A stretch of 64,000 nt of DNA from Reticulitermes speratus. Lineage: Eukaryota; Arthropoda; Insecta; Blattodea; Rhinotermitidae. The stretch lies in assembly GCA_021186555.1 (NCBI GenBank), contig JAJKFL010000003.1, forward strand, positions 45,791,908 through 45,855,907, given 5' to 3'. Shown here piece by piece: positions 11,891 to 50,107 of the stretch. Position numbers and translations under genes: made by a program. The first letter of the stretch is position 1, and every line of letters starts with the position of its first letter. The notes under the pieces are model-generated. The model was not told the DNA's origin and ran no database searches. It saw only the letters and a program-made list of their open reading frames with translations.

Positions 11891-12102
11891 AACAAAGGGG
11901 AAAAATATAGTGGAGTCACTAAATTTTAAGCGTTGGCTTTGATATCCAAAACATATGAACCATTGAACTAGGACTGTGAAATTTGGAAGAGACCTATATA
12001 TCACAATAAAATAGACAAATCATCTATAAAGTATTTTTTACATGTCAACAATTACAAACATGGTGTCGGTGCGAAAATTAGTGTTTATAACTAATAAATG
12101 TG

Positions 12103-12356
12103 TGGACCGGGATAGCGTAGTCGGTCCGGGGATCGAATCCCGGTAGGGGCCAGATTTTCAGCACCCGTCCAGACCGGCCCTGGGGCCAAACCAGCCTCCT
12201 GTACAACGGGTACCTGGTAATTCCTGGCGGTAAAGAGGCCGGGGCGTGGCGTTGACCACCCACCCCATCTTCCACCGGGGTTAAAAAAGAGTACACCTAT
12301 ATCCTCTACTCCCCCTCTGGGCCTTCATGGCCTGTTCTAGGGTGAACTGTACCTTT
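12103..12356 (+). repeat. tRNA-derived SINE, CpG-rich copy with head deletion
   Basis: This is the same family as at 2200. The head runs from GGGATAGCGTAGTCGG straight into the B-box (GGATCGAATCCCGG), so about 20 bases between the A and B boxes are missing. The body and the CCCCCTCTGGGCC tail are intact. Confidence 0.87.
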
Positions 12357-13747
12357 ACCTAATATATGTAAAGTAGCCGGAATGAATAATATTTCGAAAT
12401 ATGTTAGGAAGGTATCATTAATCAACACACATGAATGAACAGATCTGTGGTAATTAATATTATTACTAATAATATTTATTATTATTATTATTATTATTTA
12501 TTATTATTGTGTCAATTATTAACTTGTATTTCTTGCCGGTTAATGGGGCATTGAGTGAAAACTGTAAGAAAGTAGGCGAAGCTATTTCGGCAAGAACTCA
12601 TTGTTAGTATTTTTAAACAAACATAAATATAAAGAGCGCAGGCGTGTGTTACCGATTCTGGTGGCCCTGCGGTCTTCAGCAGCTCGATTGCTGGGATCGC
12701 GGGTTCACGTACCGTGTATATCACACGCTCAGATTCATAGGCGTAACTTGGGCGGAGGAGGGACAAGGGAGGTGACAAGTGGGGAGGTAAATAGCCCTTC
12801 AATATTGTTTCTGAAGATTAGTGCTGCCACGTGTTCAAATTCAAAACAAGAAACTGATAACTCTTGGTGAATGGACGTGTATCGGTTAAGAGAAACGCAA
12901 ATCTGAGCATGACCAGTATAGTAGGACACATAAAGCATTAAAAATTCATAAACGGTTTTGCAAGAATGCGTGTCCTATATGAATGTTCGGAAACGAACAG
13001 TTGCAGGAAATACTTTTTACGTATCAACTGTTCGAGCATATTTTGATATATTAATGATCTAGCATAAATTAAGTATTAGTGTATAAGGAAATAAGAAATT
13101 GCGCAAAATTAACCGTGTTAAAAACAATGGAAAATGCTTAAAAATTAGAAAAGTAAAATTCACATACATTATGCATAGTGATACAGTTCGCACGTCACAG
13201 AGAACACAATGTGCTTCTATTAAAAAGACCAACCTGCAAATGCTGTATAGAAAAATGGGTTGTTGTAAGAATTACATGGAACTCACAAATACTGTTTGGG
13301 AAAATTTCAGAGTTCTTTGTGTTAAATCTGGCGGTACGTGTTATAACCATCAGCTTTTAAAGCATAAAATCTAAATTTGCAGAACAACGCTAGTAGTACA
13401 TAAGCTAAGATTAAGCATACGTCTTAAAGAAATAGACACATAAGTATATGGTATTCTATAATGAGGTACTGGAATCGGATCCTGCACATTTAAGGAACTG
13501 TGCAAAATAATAACTCGGTGTTATGCAGACACGAGAACAGAAACTTCTTAAACTGAAGCAGTACTTTTGTGTCCTTATGTCTTCGTGTTTCAATGCTAGA
13601 AATAATTTTTTTAGACGGGCCCCGCAGCAGATGCTACGGACGCACCGCAGCCTTAAGACTTATTGTGCAACCCTTGTGATGAAGACGAAGAGAAAGATAA
13701 TTAGTTTTTTTCATTTTTCCAAGTAATGGAATACCAGTGGCATGAAA

Positions 13748-13880
13748 TTGACAGGGGAAAACCGAAGTCCTCGGGGAAAAGCCGGTCCCAGTGCCACTTT
13801 GTCCACCACAAATCCCACATGGGCTAATCCGGAATCAAACCCGGGCCTCCGCGGTGGGAGGCCGGCGACTAACCGCCAGA
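13748..13880 (-). repeat. Second tRNA-derived SINE type
   Basis: Read on the minus strand, it begins near GGCGGTTAGTCGCCGG and has a B-box-like GGGTTTGATTCC. It then runs through GTGGCACTGGGACCGG to a tail with CGGTTTTCCCCTG. A partial copy of the same tail lies at about 25428-25498 on the plus strand. Confidence 0.75.
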
Positions 13881-14194
13881 ATACAATATTGTTACTCCCA
13901 GCCAGTCCGTCAATAACCGAAGGACCACTTGAACGCCCTCATCTGCAACTAGATCCTGTAGTCGCCCTGGTGGTGGAAGATTATTAAATTAAACATATTC
14001 ATGTTGATTTGGCTGACATGCTGCCGGGTTGAGAGGAGCTTATGAAAAGTAAATGTTTCGATTTCGTGTTTTTATAGTTCAGTTTAAAACATAGTGTGGG
14101 GTGGGGGTATTCGAACAATGAATGTGTAATGGTCACCGACAAAGTTCAAGGTACTGGGCAAAAGTAAAAGCTAAGGATAGAATGAAGTTTTTGA

Positions 14195-14459
14195 AGGTAA
14201 CGTTCTCCCTAGAACGGGCCATGAAGGCCCAGAGGGGGAGTAGAGGTATAGCTCTACTCTTTCCTTAACCTGGCACTAGATGAGTGTGGGTAGTCACCTT
14301 CACGACCTACCGCTTTACCCCATGGAAAGAGACCCGGTACCCATTTTATACGAGGCTGGGTCTGGACGGGTGCGGAAATCTCGCCTCCACCGGGATTCGA
14401 TTACCGAACCGTCCAGCCCCGTAACGAGTTTCTATACCGACTACGCTATCCCGGCCCCA
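14195..14459 (-). repeat. tRNA-derived SINE, minus copy
   Basis: This is an inverted copy of the 2200 family. The tail is at the left (CCAGAGGGGGAGTAGAGG) and the tRNA-like head at the right, ending CTACGCTATCCCGGCCCC. CpG sites are largely kept. Confidence 0.87.
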
Positions 14460-14764
14460 GAGTGAAGCCTTTACAATACTTATTTATAATGGTGCGGAGA
14501 TGTCAGGTATCAGTCGTTCACACCTAATTCAGTAAGGGATTTGAATCACCAAAATTCCATAGCCTGTCTATGTTTATAGATCTAGTATAATGGTCCCTAT
14601 CTCGGAGAAGTCCCAGTTTCTTCACAGCGCATCATATTATTATACAACGCGGAGCCTACACGTAAGGGTCTGGATTGAAATGCTGTTGGTATTTGTCGTT
14701 CTGTGGTTTTCTCGTGGCTTCTATCTGCCTCTTTAGATAAAATTAGGGTATTCTACAACTACCT

Positions 14765-15130
14765 TGAAAGTTTTGAAATGTGGTGCTGGACAAGGATGGA
14801 GAAGATCACTTGGACCGATCGTGTAAAAAATGGAGAAGTATTACAAAGACTCAATGAGGAAAGGAATATCCTGCATATAATAAAACGAAAGGAAGGCTAT
14901 TTGGATTGGTGAGATCTTGCCCAGGAACTGCCTTCTAAAACAGATTGCGGAAAGAAAGATAGAAGAAAGGATAGAAGTGGTGGCAAGACGAGGAAGAAGA
15001 CGTAAACAGCTACTGGATGACTTTAAGGAATCGAGAAGACTGGAAATTGGAAGAGGCAGCACTAGCTCGCCCTCTATGGAGAACTCGATTTGGAAAAGTC
15101 TAAGGACCTGTCTTAAGACGGATTATATGA
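14765..15130 (+). repeat. LINE 3'-end fragment
   Basis: Translated pieces read YLESFEMWCWTRMEKITWTD and RVKNGEVLQRLNEERN, then after a frame change a basic stretch RRGRRRKQLLDDFKE. This is the conserved C-terminal part of a LINE polyprotein of the kind seen at 8300-11448. It is 5'-truncated and contains at least one frameshift near 14912. Confidence 0.82.
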
Positions 15131-15169
15131 TGATATTAAAGCCAGAATTTGAAATGTAATATATTTATA

Positions 15170-15425
15170 GGCTTTATACCGACAGTTGGGACAACTGAAA
15201 TTCCAGATCTTCTGGGATGTTACAATGTTTCGTTGGGTAAAGGGCTCTCGAAGTTTCGAAGAATTGCAGTGCCTTCTTCTTCGGGGTCAAACAGTTCCAG
15301 GAGCACTCTCCTTAGACTACTTGGCCCTGAAGAAGAAGGCACTACCATACTTCTAAACGTCGGAACTATTTACTCTACAAAGCGAAACATCCCAGAAGAC
15401 CTGAATCTTCGGTAACATCGCTGTG
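15170..15425. repeat. Foldback repeat with nested inverted arms
   Basis: AGATCTTCTGGGATGT near 15206 is answered by ACATCCCAGAAGACCTGAAT near 15387. Inside, AGTGCCTTCTTCTTCGGGG at about 15269 is answered by CCCTGAAGAAGAAGGCACT at about 15326-15344. The outer motif is shared with the hairpin at 47223-47312. Confidence 0.7.
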
Positions 15426-15479
15426 AGAACATGAACCGGGGCAACCATAAGGCATCTTACTTTTTTCCTTTTTAGGCGC

Positions 15480-16020
15480 TTTCGCAGAATTGCGAAAAGC
15501 GACTGCTAGCTTCATGCCTGTCTACCCGTTTGTCTGTCTGCCTGTCTGTCTATCTGTTTGTCTGCTGTCCAAATGGAACAACTCGGCTCCCACTGGACGG
15601 ATTTTCGTGAAATATGATATTGGGGGATTTTTCGAAAATCTGTCGAAAAAATTCAATTTTGATTCCAATCTGTGAAGTATAACGAGCACTTTGCATGAGG
15701 CCTATGTACATTTATGATATCTCGCTCAGTTCTTAGAACAGGAAATATTTTAGACAAAAGTTGTAGAGAAATTAAAACACATGTTTTATGTTCAAAACTT
15801 TTTTTCCGAAAATCGTGCCGTTTATGAGATGTTGTGGAAAAATATGGCAGAGTCAGACAGGTCACATATGACAATATAATACGGCGCATGCGCGTTTCAT
15901 ACTGCATAACTAGGGCTACAGACACTCAAAATATTTAATACTTAACGGTTTTCCACGGCTACAATGGTTAGGAGCAAGCGCCTCAATATTACGTTATACG
16001 TACATTGCCTATCTTATTCG
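15480..16020 (+). repeat. Interspersed repeat copy 1 (three-copy family)
   Basis: It begins near GAATTGCGAAAAGCGACTGC and passes a CTGT-rich tract. It includes CCCACTGGACGGATTTTCGT and GACAAAAGTTGTAGAGAAAT, and ends after a CGGTTTTCCACGGCTACAAT segment. The same order of segments recurs at about 58725-59240. Class unknown. Confidence 0.75.
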
Positions 16021-16201
16021 TTACTACTTTCTTTCTTTCATCAAAACGTAACCTAACTTAACGTTATCTAGGTTCTTAAGGCTGTGAGATGTGACACCGT
16101 GTAGGTTTGAAAATAAGTTCGTCCCATCCATGTACACGGTGTCAATAGCCAGAAGGTCGTAATTGCCAGCTGTACTACTCTCCCAGTCATAGATGTAACT
16201 T

Positions 16202-16216
16202 GGGGGGGGGGGGGGG
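16202..16216 (+). repeat. Poly-G run (15)
   Basis: Fifteen consecutive G residues follow GTAACTT. A related context (GTAACTTGGGCGGAGGAGGG) without the long run lies near 12744. Confidence 0.95.
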
Positions 16217-16559
16217 AGGGACAAATCCCCTCATCATTTTTTCTACCTAAGAATAATTTTTTGGCTACTGAGTTGAAGAGAAGCAAATAAAAAAATTGGG
16301 GTGAGAGTGGGGAAAAGGGGTGTGTGTATATTAAGGACTGGTTTAAACCAATCTTACCCCTCTTTCTAACTTGACTTCTTCGTAAATTAAAGTTCCGAAC
16401 ACCCACGGTCGGGTTTGCCCCGTCGCCCAGTGTTATTAGCCTGTTTCGCTTATGCCCCTAGTCCCAGTATCCTTTCCTTTTACCACTCTTCTCACTTGAC
16501 AGTGGGAGGCCATCTGTGAGTGACATTATCATCAATCGTAAGGACATCCATCACAGCGA

Positions 16560-17116
16560 AACAATTCCACTGTAGCTTAAGCTATCATGTCGACACGCTA
16601 GAGCCTTTGCGAGCTAATGGCGTCCAGGCGAAATGTTCTCACATTGCCGCCGGTTGCCGCCCTCTTCATTTGGCGCGTGAACATCAATAACGTTGCGCTT
16701 TTGATTGGTTAACCCACGTACCGCTTGAGTGTGTTCTCGAACGAGTTTCAATGAATATATAACAGAGATGTTGCTTGTAGTAGACATAAACAATAAGAAC
16801 TGTTTTCATTGTATTATAAAACAACGAAAGACATATACGTGATTTTTATTTGATATATGAGCACGTTTCTTCTACACGCTGTAAAATCTTGGGAGTACAG
16901 TTTCTAGTAACTGTGTTCATGCGTTGCTCTGTGGGCACAGTAATGTACCCTAAACGAAACAGCTCAGCGGGAAATCTGCGGTGTATTGTAGGCGCAGGAG
17001 TAAGATGTTTTGTTTGATAACAAATCCCAGTAATGTGTACTGCAATTGAAGATATGATTATTTTGTGATGAAATATCTGATGGGAGTAAATTAATGTGTT
17101 AAGTTGTGTTTGTAAT
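16560..17116 (+). promoter_or_regulatory. Putative SMC3 promoter and 5' UTR region
   Basis: It lies just upstream of the SMC3 start codon. It is richer in CpG than the gene body, with CGCCGGTTGCCGCC near 16647 and an inverted CCAAT box (ATTGG, 16704-16708). The transcription start is not visible. The call rests on position and composition only. Confidence 0.4.
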
Positions 17117-43165
<26,049 letters not shown>

Positions 43166-44087
43166 AATAACAAACAGCATTTTGCTGCTGTATTTATTCT
43201 ATTCTTATTGCAGAGAGTACTTTAATATAGAACTGAATATACCATTCTTAACCAGTTATGTTTGATTATGTTTATGCACAAAATTTTAGGTGGTTCCACA
43301 GTCATCTGTTCATGATGGGGAGTTTGTACAAGGAGGTTGACATGGTTAAGAATTTTATTTCTCAGATACCTTGTGTAGGAATTAGAATAATTTTGTGCAC
43401 ATGGAAAAACAGGTTATTTAGTATACTCAAGTATGTCAGGGTAAGAGCATGGACGTAGCAAGAATTGTATTCCAGTTCTGATGCTGCAGTATTTTTATTA
43501 TACAAATGGAATCATTGAGAGAAAGTTCTGGCTTAGGGATAATGGCAGAAGTCACAACTGCTGTTCATTCTGTCAGTAAAACCACTTTTTCCAAGGTGTA
43601 AATTAAGAGTGGATGTACTTTTCAGTTAACCTATATTGGCTGTGCACTGCCTTGTAATACACACAGCCCAGCTGGCTGAATGTTGCAGTATCACAGTGCT
43701 TACCTGTTTAGTTGGAGACACTGGCATTATCTCCACTGCTCTATACAGACTTCAGTACACTTTCCACTTTCCTGCTGTGAACAATTTATAAACATCAGCC
43801 TTTAGGAAGGCCTGAAAGCATCAGATTCCAGTCATATTATGTCCATGTTATTGTTTTGTCTATTCACCATTTGTACTCATTCAAGTTAGAATCATCTGAA
43901 TAAGGCAGAAATCAGAAGTATATAAAAGTTTATTACATGTTTGTAGTTGGGGTGTAGTGGGGTGGGGATTAGAGGTGAGGTGGCACATCATCAGATTGAA
44001 ACCTGGACAGTGTGAGATGTGTAGGCTTGTTATGCTAATGGGAAAGAGTGGTGCAATGTGTTGCTGTGCACAGAATATAATTTTCTC

Positions 44088-44116
44088 TTTGTCATAACTG
44101 TAACAGTTATGACAAA
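44088..44116. repeat. Small palindrome
   Basis: Arms TTTGTCATAACTG and CAGTTATGACAAA surround three bases. No poly-T run follows, so I do not call it a terminator. Confidence 0.8.
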
Positions 44117-45944
44117 AGATATTGAACAAGTGCTTATTTGGAGAGTGACTACCAAAGCAGTCTCATCTGACAGTGCAAGTTGACCTTCAAGATGATACTG
44201 TAGTAGCAGGTGATAATGCAGAAGCTGAAACAGATTTGGTTATCATAGCACCCTGGGAATTCTGGTGGTGTCAGTACTGAAGATGCAAGAGGAATCTCAT
44301 GTGAACACATTTTGTACCACATACCATCTTTGTCCTTTTCTTCACGGATGTGTTCATGTTGTGGTGGCAGAGACTAACAAATACTGCAACCAGTAATTAG
44401 TTTTGTGCTGATGACGAATGCTCATGGCCACCTGACATTCCTGAATAGGAGGTGTGTATGTTTTAGGCTGCAGTAACACCAATGGGGTGTGACTCTAGGA
44501 ACATATCAAACAAATATTCTGGAACAGTTGCATGTACCATTTTACAGTAATGTGATAAGAGTGTAACCGATTTTATCATATATCACAATTTATACATTTT
44601 TGTGACTACGTGATTGAACCAAAGAGGACTTGACAAGAACAGTAGACAAATTTTGGAAAATTAGGTCTCTCTTCGGTAATCAGAATGACATCTTTACTAA
44701 ATTTTACAGTTCAGTTGAACATTTAGCTGTGGATAAAGATACTGTGCTCTTCAGTGAGAAAATTGTTCTTCAGGTATTACATTCTAAGAAACACAGATGC
44801 CATGTTATCGTTCTACAGCCTGTGTGACATGGCTGACTGCACTTACAAGATAACCATGTAGATGGGAAAAGGATAATCAAAATGCAATGCCGATGTTAAC
44901 AGCCACATGTGATAGTGAAAAGTCTCACTAGAAGATTCTAAGGTGTAGGCCCTAAACTTCATGTGTACAAATTTTTATCCTGTACATAGGTATTGGAGTA
45001 CCTGTGCACAAAAGCTATCAACTACTGTGAAAATGTCACACAGATTTGTAAAGGGATGTGGAGGGGGGAGTTGATAATAGGAAATTAAAATCAAAATGTG
45101 GTGACACATAAGCCAAAGGGTAACTTGACAGAAACCTTACAATAGTGGTGTGGAAAAACAGGCATATTGATGAATTGCATAAACCACCTGTGGAGTGGTA
45201 CTTCTGTGATGAATGTTGGGAAGCTTGAAACCTACCAGTGTTGTTATTTCAGCTTCTTCAACAAGGGGATGGAGTGGCTGATTGTAATTCAGTTAGCTTG
45301 ATAATGTGGGTGCGCATGAAAATATTAGTGTAACTGTATTGAACAGCTGCCTCATTCTGTTATTCTTTGTTACCAAAAATGACCACTGAAAATCTGATAT
45401 GGTTAAACATTTTTTTAAATGAATGCAAGTGTAGTCCACCCCAATTTGAAACCACACCCTCAAGGCAGCTAAATGACCTGCCTTAGAGCGCAACACAACA
45501 TTCACCAACTGCAAGATCATGCATTAGTGTTCTGTGTTCACATATGAAGACATGGACAGCTACCGAATTCGTGTGCTTTAAATGTAAAGATGCCCTGTGT
45601 ACTAGACAAGTTTTCATATGTATCAAACAAAGGTAAACTTCTAAATCAGACTTCCACTGCAATGTGGGATTGGAAGCATTTTCAGAAATGTAAGTGCTGT
45701 AAATTTGGATTTATATACATAATATTTTGTTTTATTTTAGGAGTTTTATACTGTTTTTTTGGAAACAAGTTTTATAGTAGTAAAAATAACACTATAGAAT
45801 TTGGCACTGTACTTTCTTTCAAATACTTTAACTAGAATATTTTGGCAGGAATGGTTATAATGACAATTGTTTTTTGATACCATTATTAATTAAAACTCCT
45901 TTTCTAAAATCCACAGCTTCCTGTTAGAGGGGTACTGTATGAAC

Positions 45945-46092
45945 TTCCCTGAGGGGTAACTTGGCCAGTGCATGAAACCAACTGACCACTTACTCCCACC
46001 TAATACTGAAGTAAAGAATGAGTGGAACCATACCTCCACTTCCTTGTATGCCTTCATTGTGTGCACAGGGTCAACTACCTTTACCTTCAAAT
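45945..46092 (+). repeat. SINE fragment (body and tail)
   Basis: It matches the second half of the main SINE family (AACTGACCACTTACTCCCACC to CCTTCATTGTGTGCACAGGG). The tRNA-like head is missing and CpG sites are lost. Confidence 0.7.
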
Positions 46093-47222
46093 GTGACTAC
46101 TTGCTCTGTATTTTGGGAGATTTAAATCCATTATTCCCACACGATAAAGGTTCACAAGATTAACGAGCTTATTCACGTTTAGGACGTAGTGGTTGGAAGT
46201 CCTATTACTGGGTTATTAAAATTAAATGTCTTAGAATTTCCTCATCCACACTAAGCTCACACAGCCTTCTATCCAATGGGAACCATGACTGTTCCTTGGG
46301 GTTAAGGTGGCTGAGGCACGATGCTGACTACTCACTTCTAATCCCCTCCCAAAAGTGTTCATGGCTTGGTGCTTAATTAACCTGGAGGTATTTAAATTGT
46401 TATATTCAGTGTGCCAGAAAGTTTTAAGGAAATAAAGGAAAAATTAAATAAGTATTTTTGTACCTGAAAGTATTGCATTTCCATATGAAGACATTTTTTT
46501 CAACTGTCATGCGAAACCAAAAATACTTGACACGCCTGGTTGTTCAGTGATGCCATGGTTATAAATCTTGAGGCTTGTACAGAAATGAAATGTTTGCTAA
46601 TAAAATTGCAATAATTATACTCTCCATCAGTTCAACTGTACATCTGATAACCAAATTTCACCCAACAAAATTGGCCCTGGTACTTTTTCTTGGAATGGTT
46701 GTGTTTAAAATGCCGTCTTAAAATGAATACTGCATTACATTTCTGGCAGTATGCTGCTGTTAGTTTTGTGACATGTTTGTTTGGTGCTAGTCTGTTTCTA
46801 CATATGCTGTTCATTTTTGTTCATAATGCCCATTCACTTCATTTTGTGTTGCTAGAATCTGTACAGAGAAGTATCCCCTCTAACAAGTCTACTGACAGAA
46901 TTATGCTGGGAATGTTCTTTGTTTTTTACCCCACATTATATAACACCCTTTCAGAAACCATCCTGTGAACAGTGGCTAAAACATTTTCTGTGTAATAGAA
47001 TTTAAAATTCCCATTTTAAAAAGATGGACTGACTTTGACCCTGCAGATAGAAGTAGTATATTTCTCAAAAATACTGGTCTGTGTCTACAAGACTGTTTCT
47101 AACAATGGAAGGGTAAGGATTGAGACATCACATTTTGTATAGACTAGATGGAGACTTATCTCTTAAAGTGTTGAATTGTATAAAATTTTCTTTGATTTTA
47201 GGCATCTGCCGCGATGTTGATG

Positions 47223-47312
47223 AGATCTGTGCTCTTCTGGGATATGCGGCGTCGTAGTAATTGTTACATTTGCCACATGACACTGCATAATATCCCAGAA
47301 GAGCACAGATCT
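47223..47312. repeat. Hairpin with perfect 23-bp arms
   Basis: AGATCTGTGCTCTTCTGGGATAT is answered exactly by its reverse complement after 44 bases (first 20 bases of the arm: AGATCTGTGCTCTTCTGGGA on the left). It resembles the end motif of the foldback at 15170-15425. A pre-miRNA-like transcript is possible but not shown. Confidence 0.9.
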
Positions 47313-48115
47313 TATTTAATGTTTTGGTGACAGAGCTGGATGTTTAATTTTAGTGCATTCTTTATGTAAAATGTGAATATTTTATGAACCAAAAAAGGTA
47401 ACATGAAATACGTGGCATTTTGTGGAGGGGGAAAAAAACTGAGATTGCACAGCATGTCTCAAGAATTTCAGTAAGTATATTTGTTGAATAAATACACGAA
47501 ACGCAGTCTTTGGGTGGTTAAAGAAGGAGTAGTGAATAAGAAGCCTGTGCATAATACTACCAAGCTACACAAACACACTGCTGATGTGTAGCATTACAAT
47601 TCAGCACAGTTAAATTGATGTGGAAATTTATGACACTGATTTCTTTTTAGCTTTGCCCCTCAGTGTGGAACCACCTATTAGCCCTTTGATGCTGAACGTA
47701 ATAGATATGTAGTGCGCTGTGTGATGCTCAAAACGCCAACTGTAGACTACTGCTGATGGCAAATTTTGGCAGTTCTTATGAAGCCCTTTTAAAATCTGGT
47801 CTGTTGCGGTCTTGTGCTAATCATGCCAGGTATTTAATTCTGGTGCCAAAGCCTAAGTGGGATTTGCCATTTCCCCAGTAGTTTCCACTTCTGTGTTAAT
47901 AATTTTCTATTAATTGTGAAGAGTTATGTCATTTTAGTGGCATGTTAAGAGCATGAAACGGCAGAATGTTTCTTTAACAAATCTAAGATAAAGGTCAGTA
48001 ATCCAAGGCAATGAAAGACACTTGCTGACTACTTAATTAAACATGAATGGACATACTGCTACTACTTAAAGGGCAACATTTGTGCAGTTTGAATATAGAC
48101 ACTACATCTGTTTCC

Positions 48116-48155
48116 ATGCATGTTATCAGGATTTAAAAATCTTGATAACATGCAT
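48116..48155. repeat. Near-perfect 40-base palindrome
   Basis: ATGCATGTTATCAGGATTT is mirrored by AAATCTTGATAACATGCAT with one mismatch. No coding or mobile context was recognised. Confidence 0.88.
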
Positions 48156-48249
48156 TCCCATTTTATACTGAATATAAAAGTGATCAAAACATTTTTATCA
48201 AAGTTTTCTCAACCTTGGCAGGACTTAGTCTGAAAATTTTCTACTTATG

Positions 48250-49000
48250 TAATTTCCTCTAGTCAGACGTTTTCAGTTGGCGGATCACGTACTTAATCTT
48301 ATTATTAACAGAGCTACCGTTACCGGGACAGCGCTGGCGTACCCCACGGATGGCATCCAGTTGAACTGCTCTAGGACGTGGTAGCGTGGAGAATATTTTT
48401 AAAAAGTAGGGGCAATTTAACCACAAAAAATCGAGCGAAATCTACCCCACATGGGTAACCAAAACACATTTGAATAAGGAATGAAAGTTTTATTGAATTC
48501 AGTCGCCCTGAAATGAGTTTATAAATTAAATGAAAGATCTGCAGAGTATGAAGGTTCTCACAGTGGAGCTGATGAAGATTTTATGATATCTTCTGCATGT
48601 TTTGCAATACTTAACACACACGAGTTAAATAACAGATTAACCCTCAAATAAAATATTCTTTTGAAACGGTCTACTGGGGTATTACGCGGCGTCGTGTGGT
48701 AATTATTTACCGACGTTTCGGGATAACGTATTGGTCCCATCCTCATGGATCAAGAGTCTATAGACCGCAGATTTCATCAACATCGCGGCGGAAGCCTGAA
48801 ATCAAAAATATTCTTTTGGAGTCCAGAATCTTAATGTTACATGTAGTAACGTACCGTGGTGTATTATGAGAGATCCGTGACTCGGAGTCTACCACGAGGA
48901 CACGGATGAGGGTTTACCTGGTATGCCGGAGGGCATGTGAAATGTGTGGTGGAAATTAAGGCACGTGCTGTGTGGATGAAGTCCGTTATGTGACTGAGAC
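48250..49000 (+). promoter_or_regulatory. CpG-richer stretch, candidate SMYD5 promoter
   Basis: CpG sites are frequent here (for example TACCGTTACCGGGACAGCGC near 48315) while the flanks are poor in them. It lies 1-1.8 kb upstream of SMYD5 exon 1, so an untranslated first exon would be needed. At about 48665-48760 it also contains half of a foldback (GTATTACGCGGCGTCGTGTGG, CCGACGTTTCGGG). Confidence 0.35.
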
Positions 49001-50062
49001 AACTCGAAAGAAAAGCATTATGAAATTCATATATATATCTGGAATTGCGAAGCTGATATAAGTAAGTGTTTAACAGATGTAAACGTAATGTAATATTTAT
49101 TTTTGCTGGTTAGCAAGTGGCTGTATGGGAAGAAACAGTATTTACGTTTAATTATTAAAATGACATAGAATTTACACCACCGGAAAGCAAAGAGTATAAC
49201 TATCATTTACTAAATGCCCTACTTGCATCTTCACCAGAATACAGGACAAAGGCACGGTTAAGAACTGCTTTTGTGACACTTATGGGTCCATGGAATGTAT
49301 GTGTGCATATATGTATGTATGTATATATGAAGCATGTGGAAGGAAGTCGTTGTGGTCTCATTTGGGGTACTATCTGACATTTGTCTGGTGGGACTGAGAA
49401 AAACGATGACAAACCTCTCATGATAACTGGTCTGCGGTCCAGAATTTGAAATGGGGATGTCGTGAATTGGAAAGAGAAATGCTGTCCACTTGATTGCAAT
49501 GGTTAGTGAATGTATTAAAAGTAGAGGAAGAGCATGGACTGAAGTAGAAGGTGAGAACATTTGGAGGCTTTTCATGCATTAGTTCACACTATAGTACAAA
49601 GAATATGCAAGAAGGAGAGAAAATAAGATTGGGTAACGTTCTTAGATGAAGGGGTAGTATTTTGAAGGCAGCAGATTAAAGTTGGTGATGGTGCTGCTCT
49701 CAAACTAATGTTTCCCTTTGAGTGAAGTGTGTGGTGGGTTGGAAATTAATATATCTTGTCCAGTCGAACATGTACGACGTGTGAATTTGATTATTGTTGA
49801 GGTCAGTAGTGTGACTGATCAATGGTTTACTGGGAGGGAATTAATATATCATGTCCAGTAAAGCAGTTTGTAGTATGAGTGAATTTGAGTACTGTTAAGT
49901 TAATTTGTCTGTTTTCTGTAGTGTGATCAATTATCAGTGTATTAGGAATGTGTGCTTATATGGGTGGTAGAAGATCACTACTAATACTTTGGGAGCATGT
50001 GTTTCAGGCTTTTGGGACACTAGTCATCTGGATTCATAATTGAAATCAGTGATGATAGTACA

Positions 50063-50107
50063 ATGGATCATCCTGCAGTTGAAGTTCGGTTTATTGGGCA
50101 GCCTAAG
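50063..50107 (+). CDS. SMYD5: SMYD5 exon 1
   Basis: The fifteen codons are [15 protein letters not shown], then a gtattt donor. The VEVRF motif and phase 0 into the GKGLFA exon identify it. The donor is weak and an additional upstream start cannot be excluded. Confidence 0.82.

Larger units (their letters stand above)
11943..17116. other. Intergenic region between receptor gene and SMC3
   Basis: This region holds two full-size SINEs, a second SINE type, a LINE 3' fragment, two foldbacks or repeat copies and microsatellites, listed separately. At 12471-12508 there is an ATT-rich tract. The stretch 12900-13740 is AT-rich and holds only weak open frames, none with recognisable motifs. The missing first exon of the receptor gene may be here, but I could not identify it. 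Confidence 0.5.
43166..50062 (+). other. SMC3 3' region and SMC3-SMYD5 intergenic
   Basis: No protein gene was recognised. Candidate poly(A) signals AATAAA occur at 46431-46436 and 47487-47492; neither can be tied to SMC3 from sequence alone. The region holds small palindromes, a 23-bp-arm hairpin and a SINE fragment, listed separately. From about 48250 to 49000 CpG frequency rises, which may mark the SMYD5 promoter. Confidence 0.45.

Noticed and set aside
11394..11942. Plus-strand open frame of 182 codons
   Set aside because: It is the opposite strand of the LINE 5' region; the LINE explains it.
16068..16406. Minus-strand frame of 112 codons as first exon of the receptor
   Set aside because: The frame passes through the poly-G run and has no signal peptide or matching donor phase.
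47223..47312. CRISPR-like or terminator hairpin
   Set aside because: The genome is eukaryotic; the hairpin is single and more likely a foldback scrap or small-RNA precursor.
49258..49575. Minus-strand frame upstream of SMYD5
   Set aside because: No recognised motif; the middle is a TATG simple repeat translated as HTYIHTYMH.
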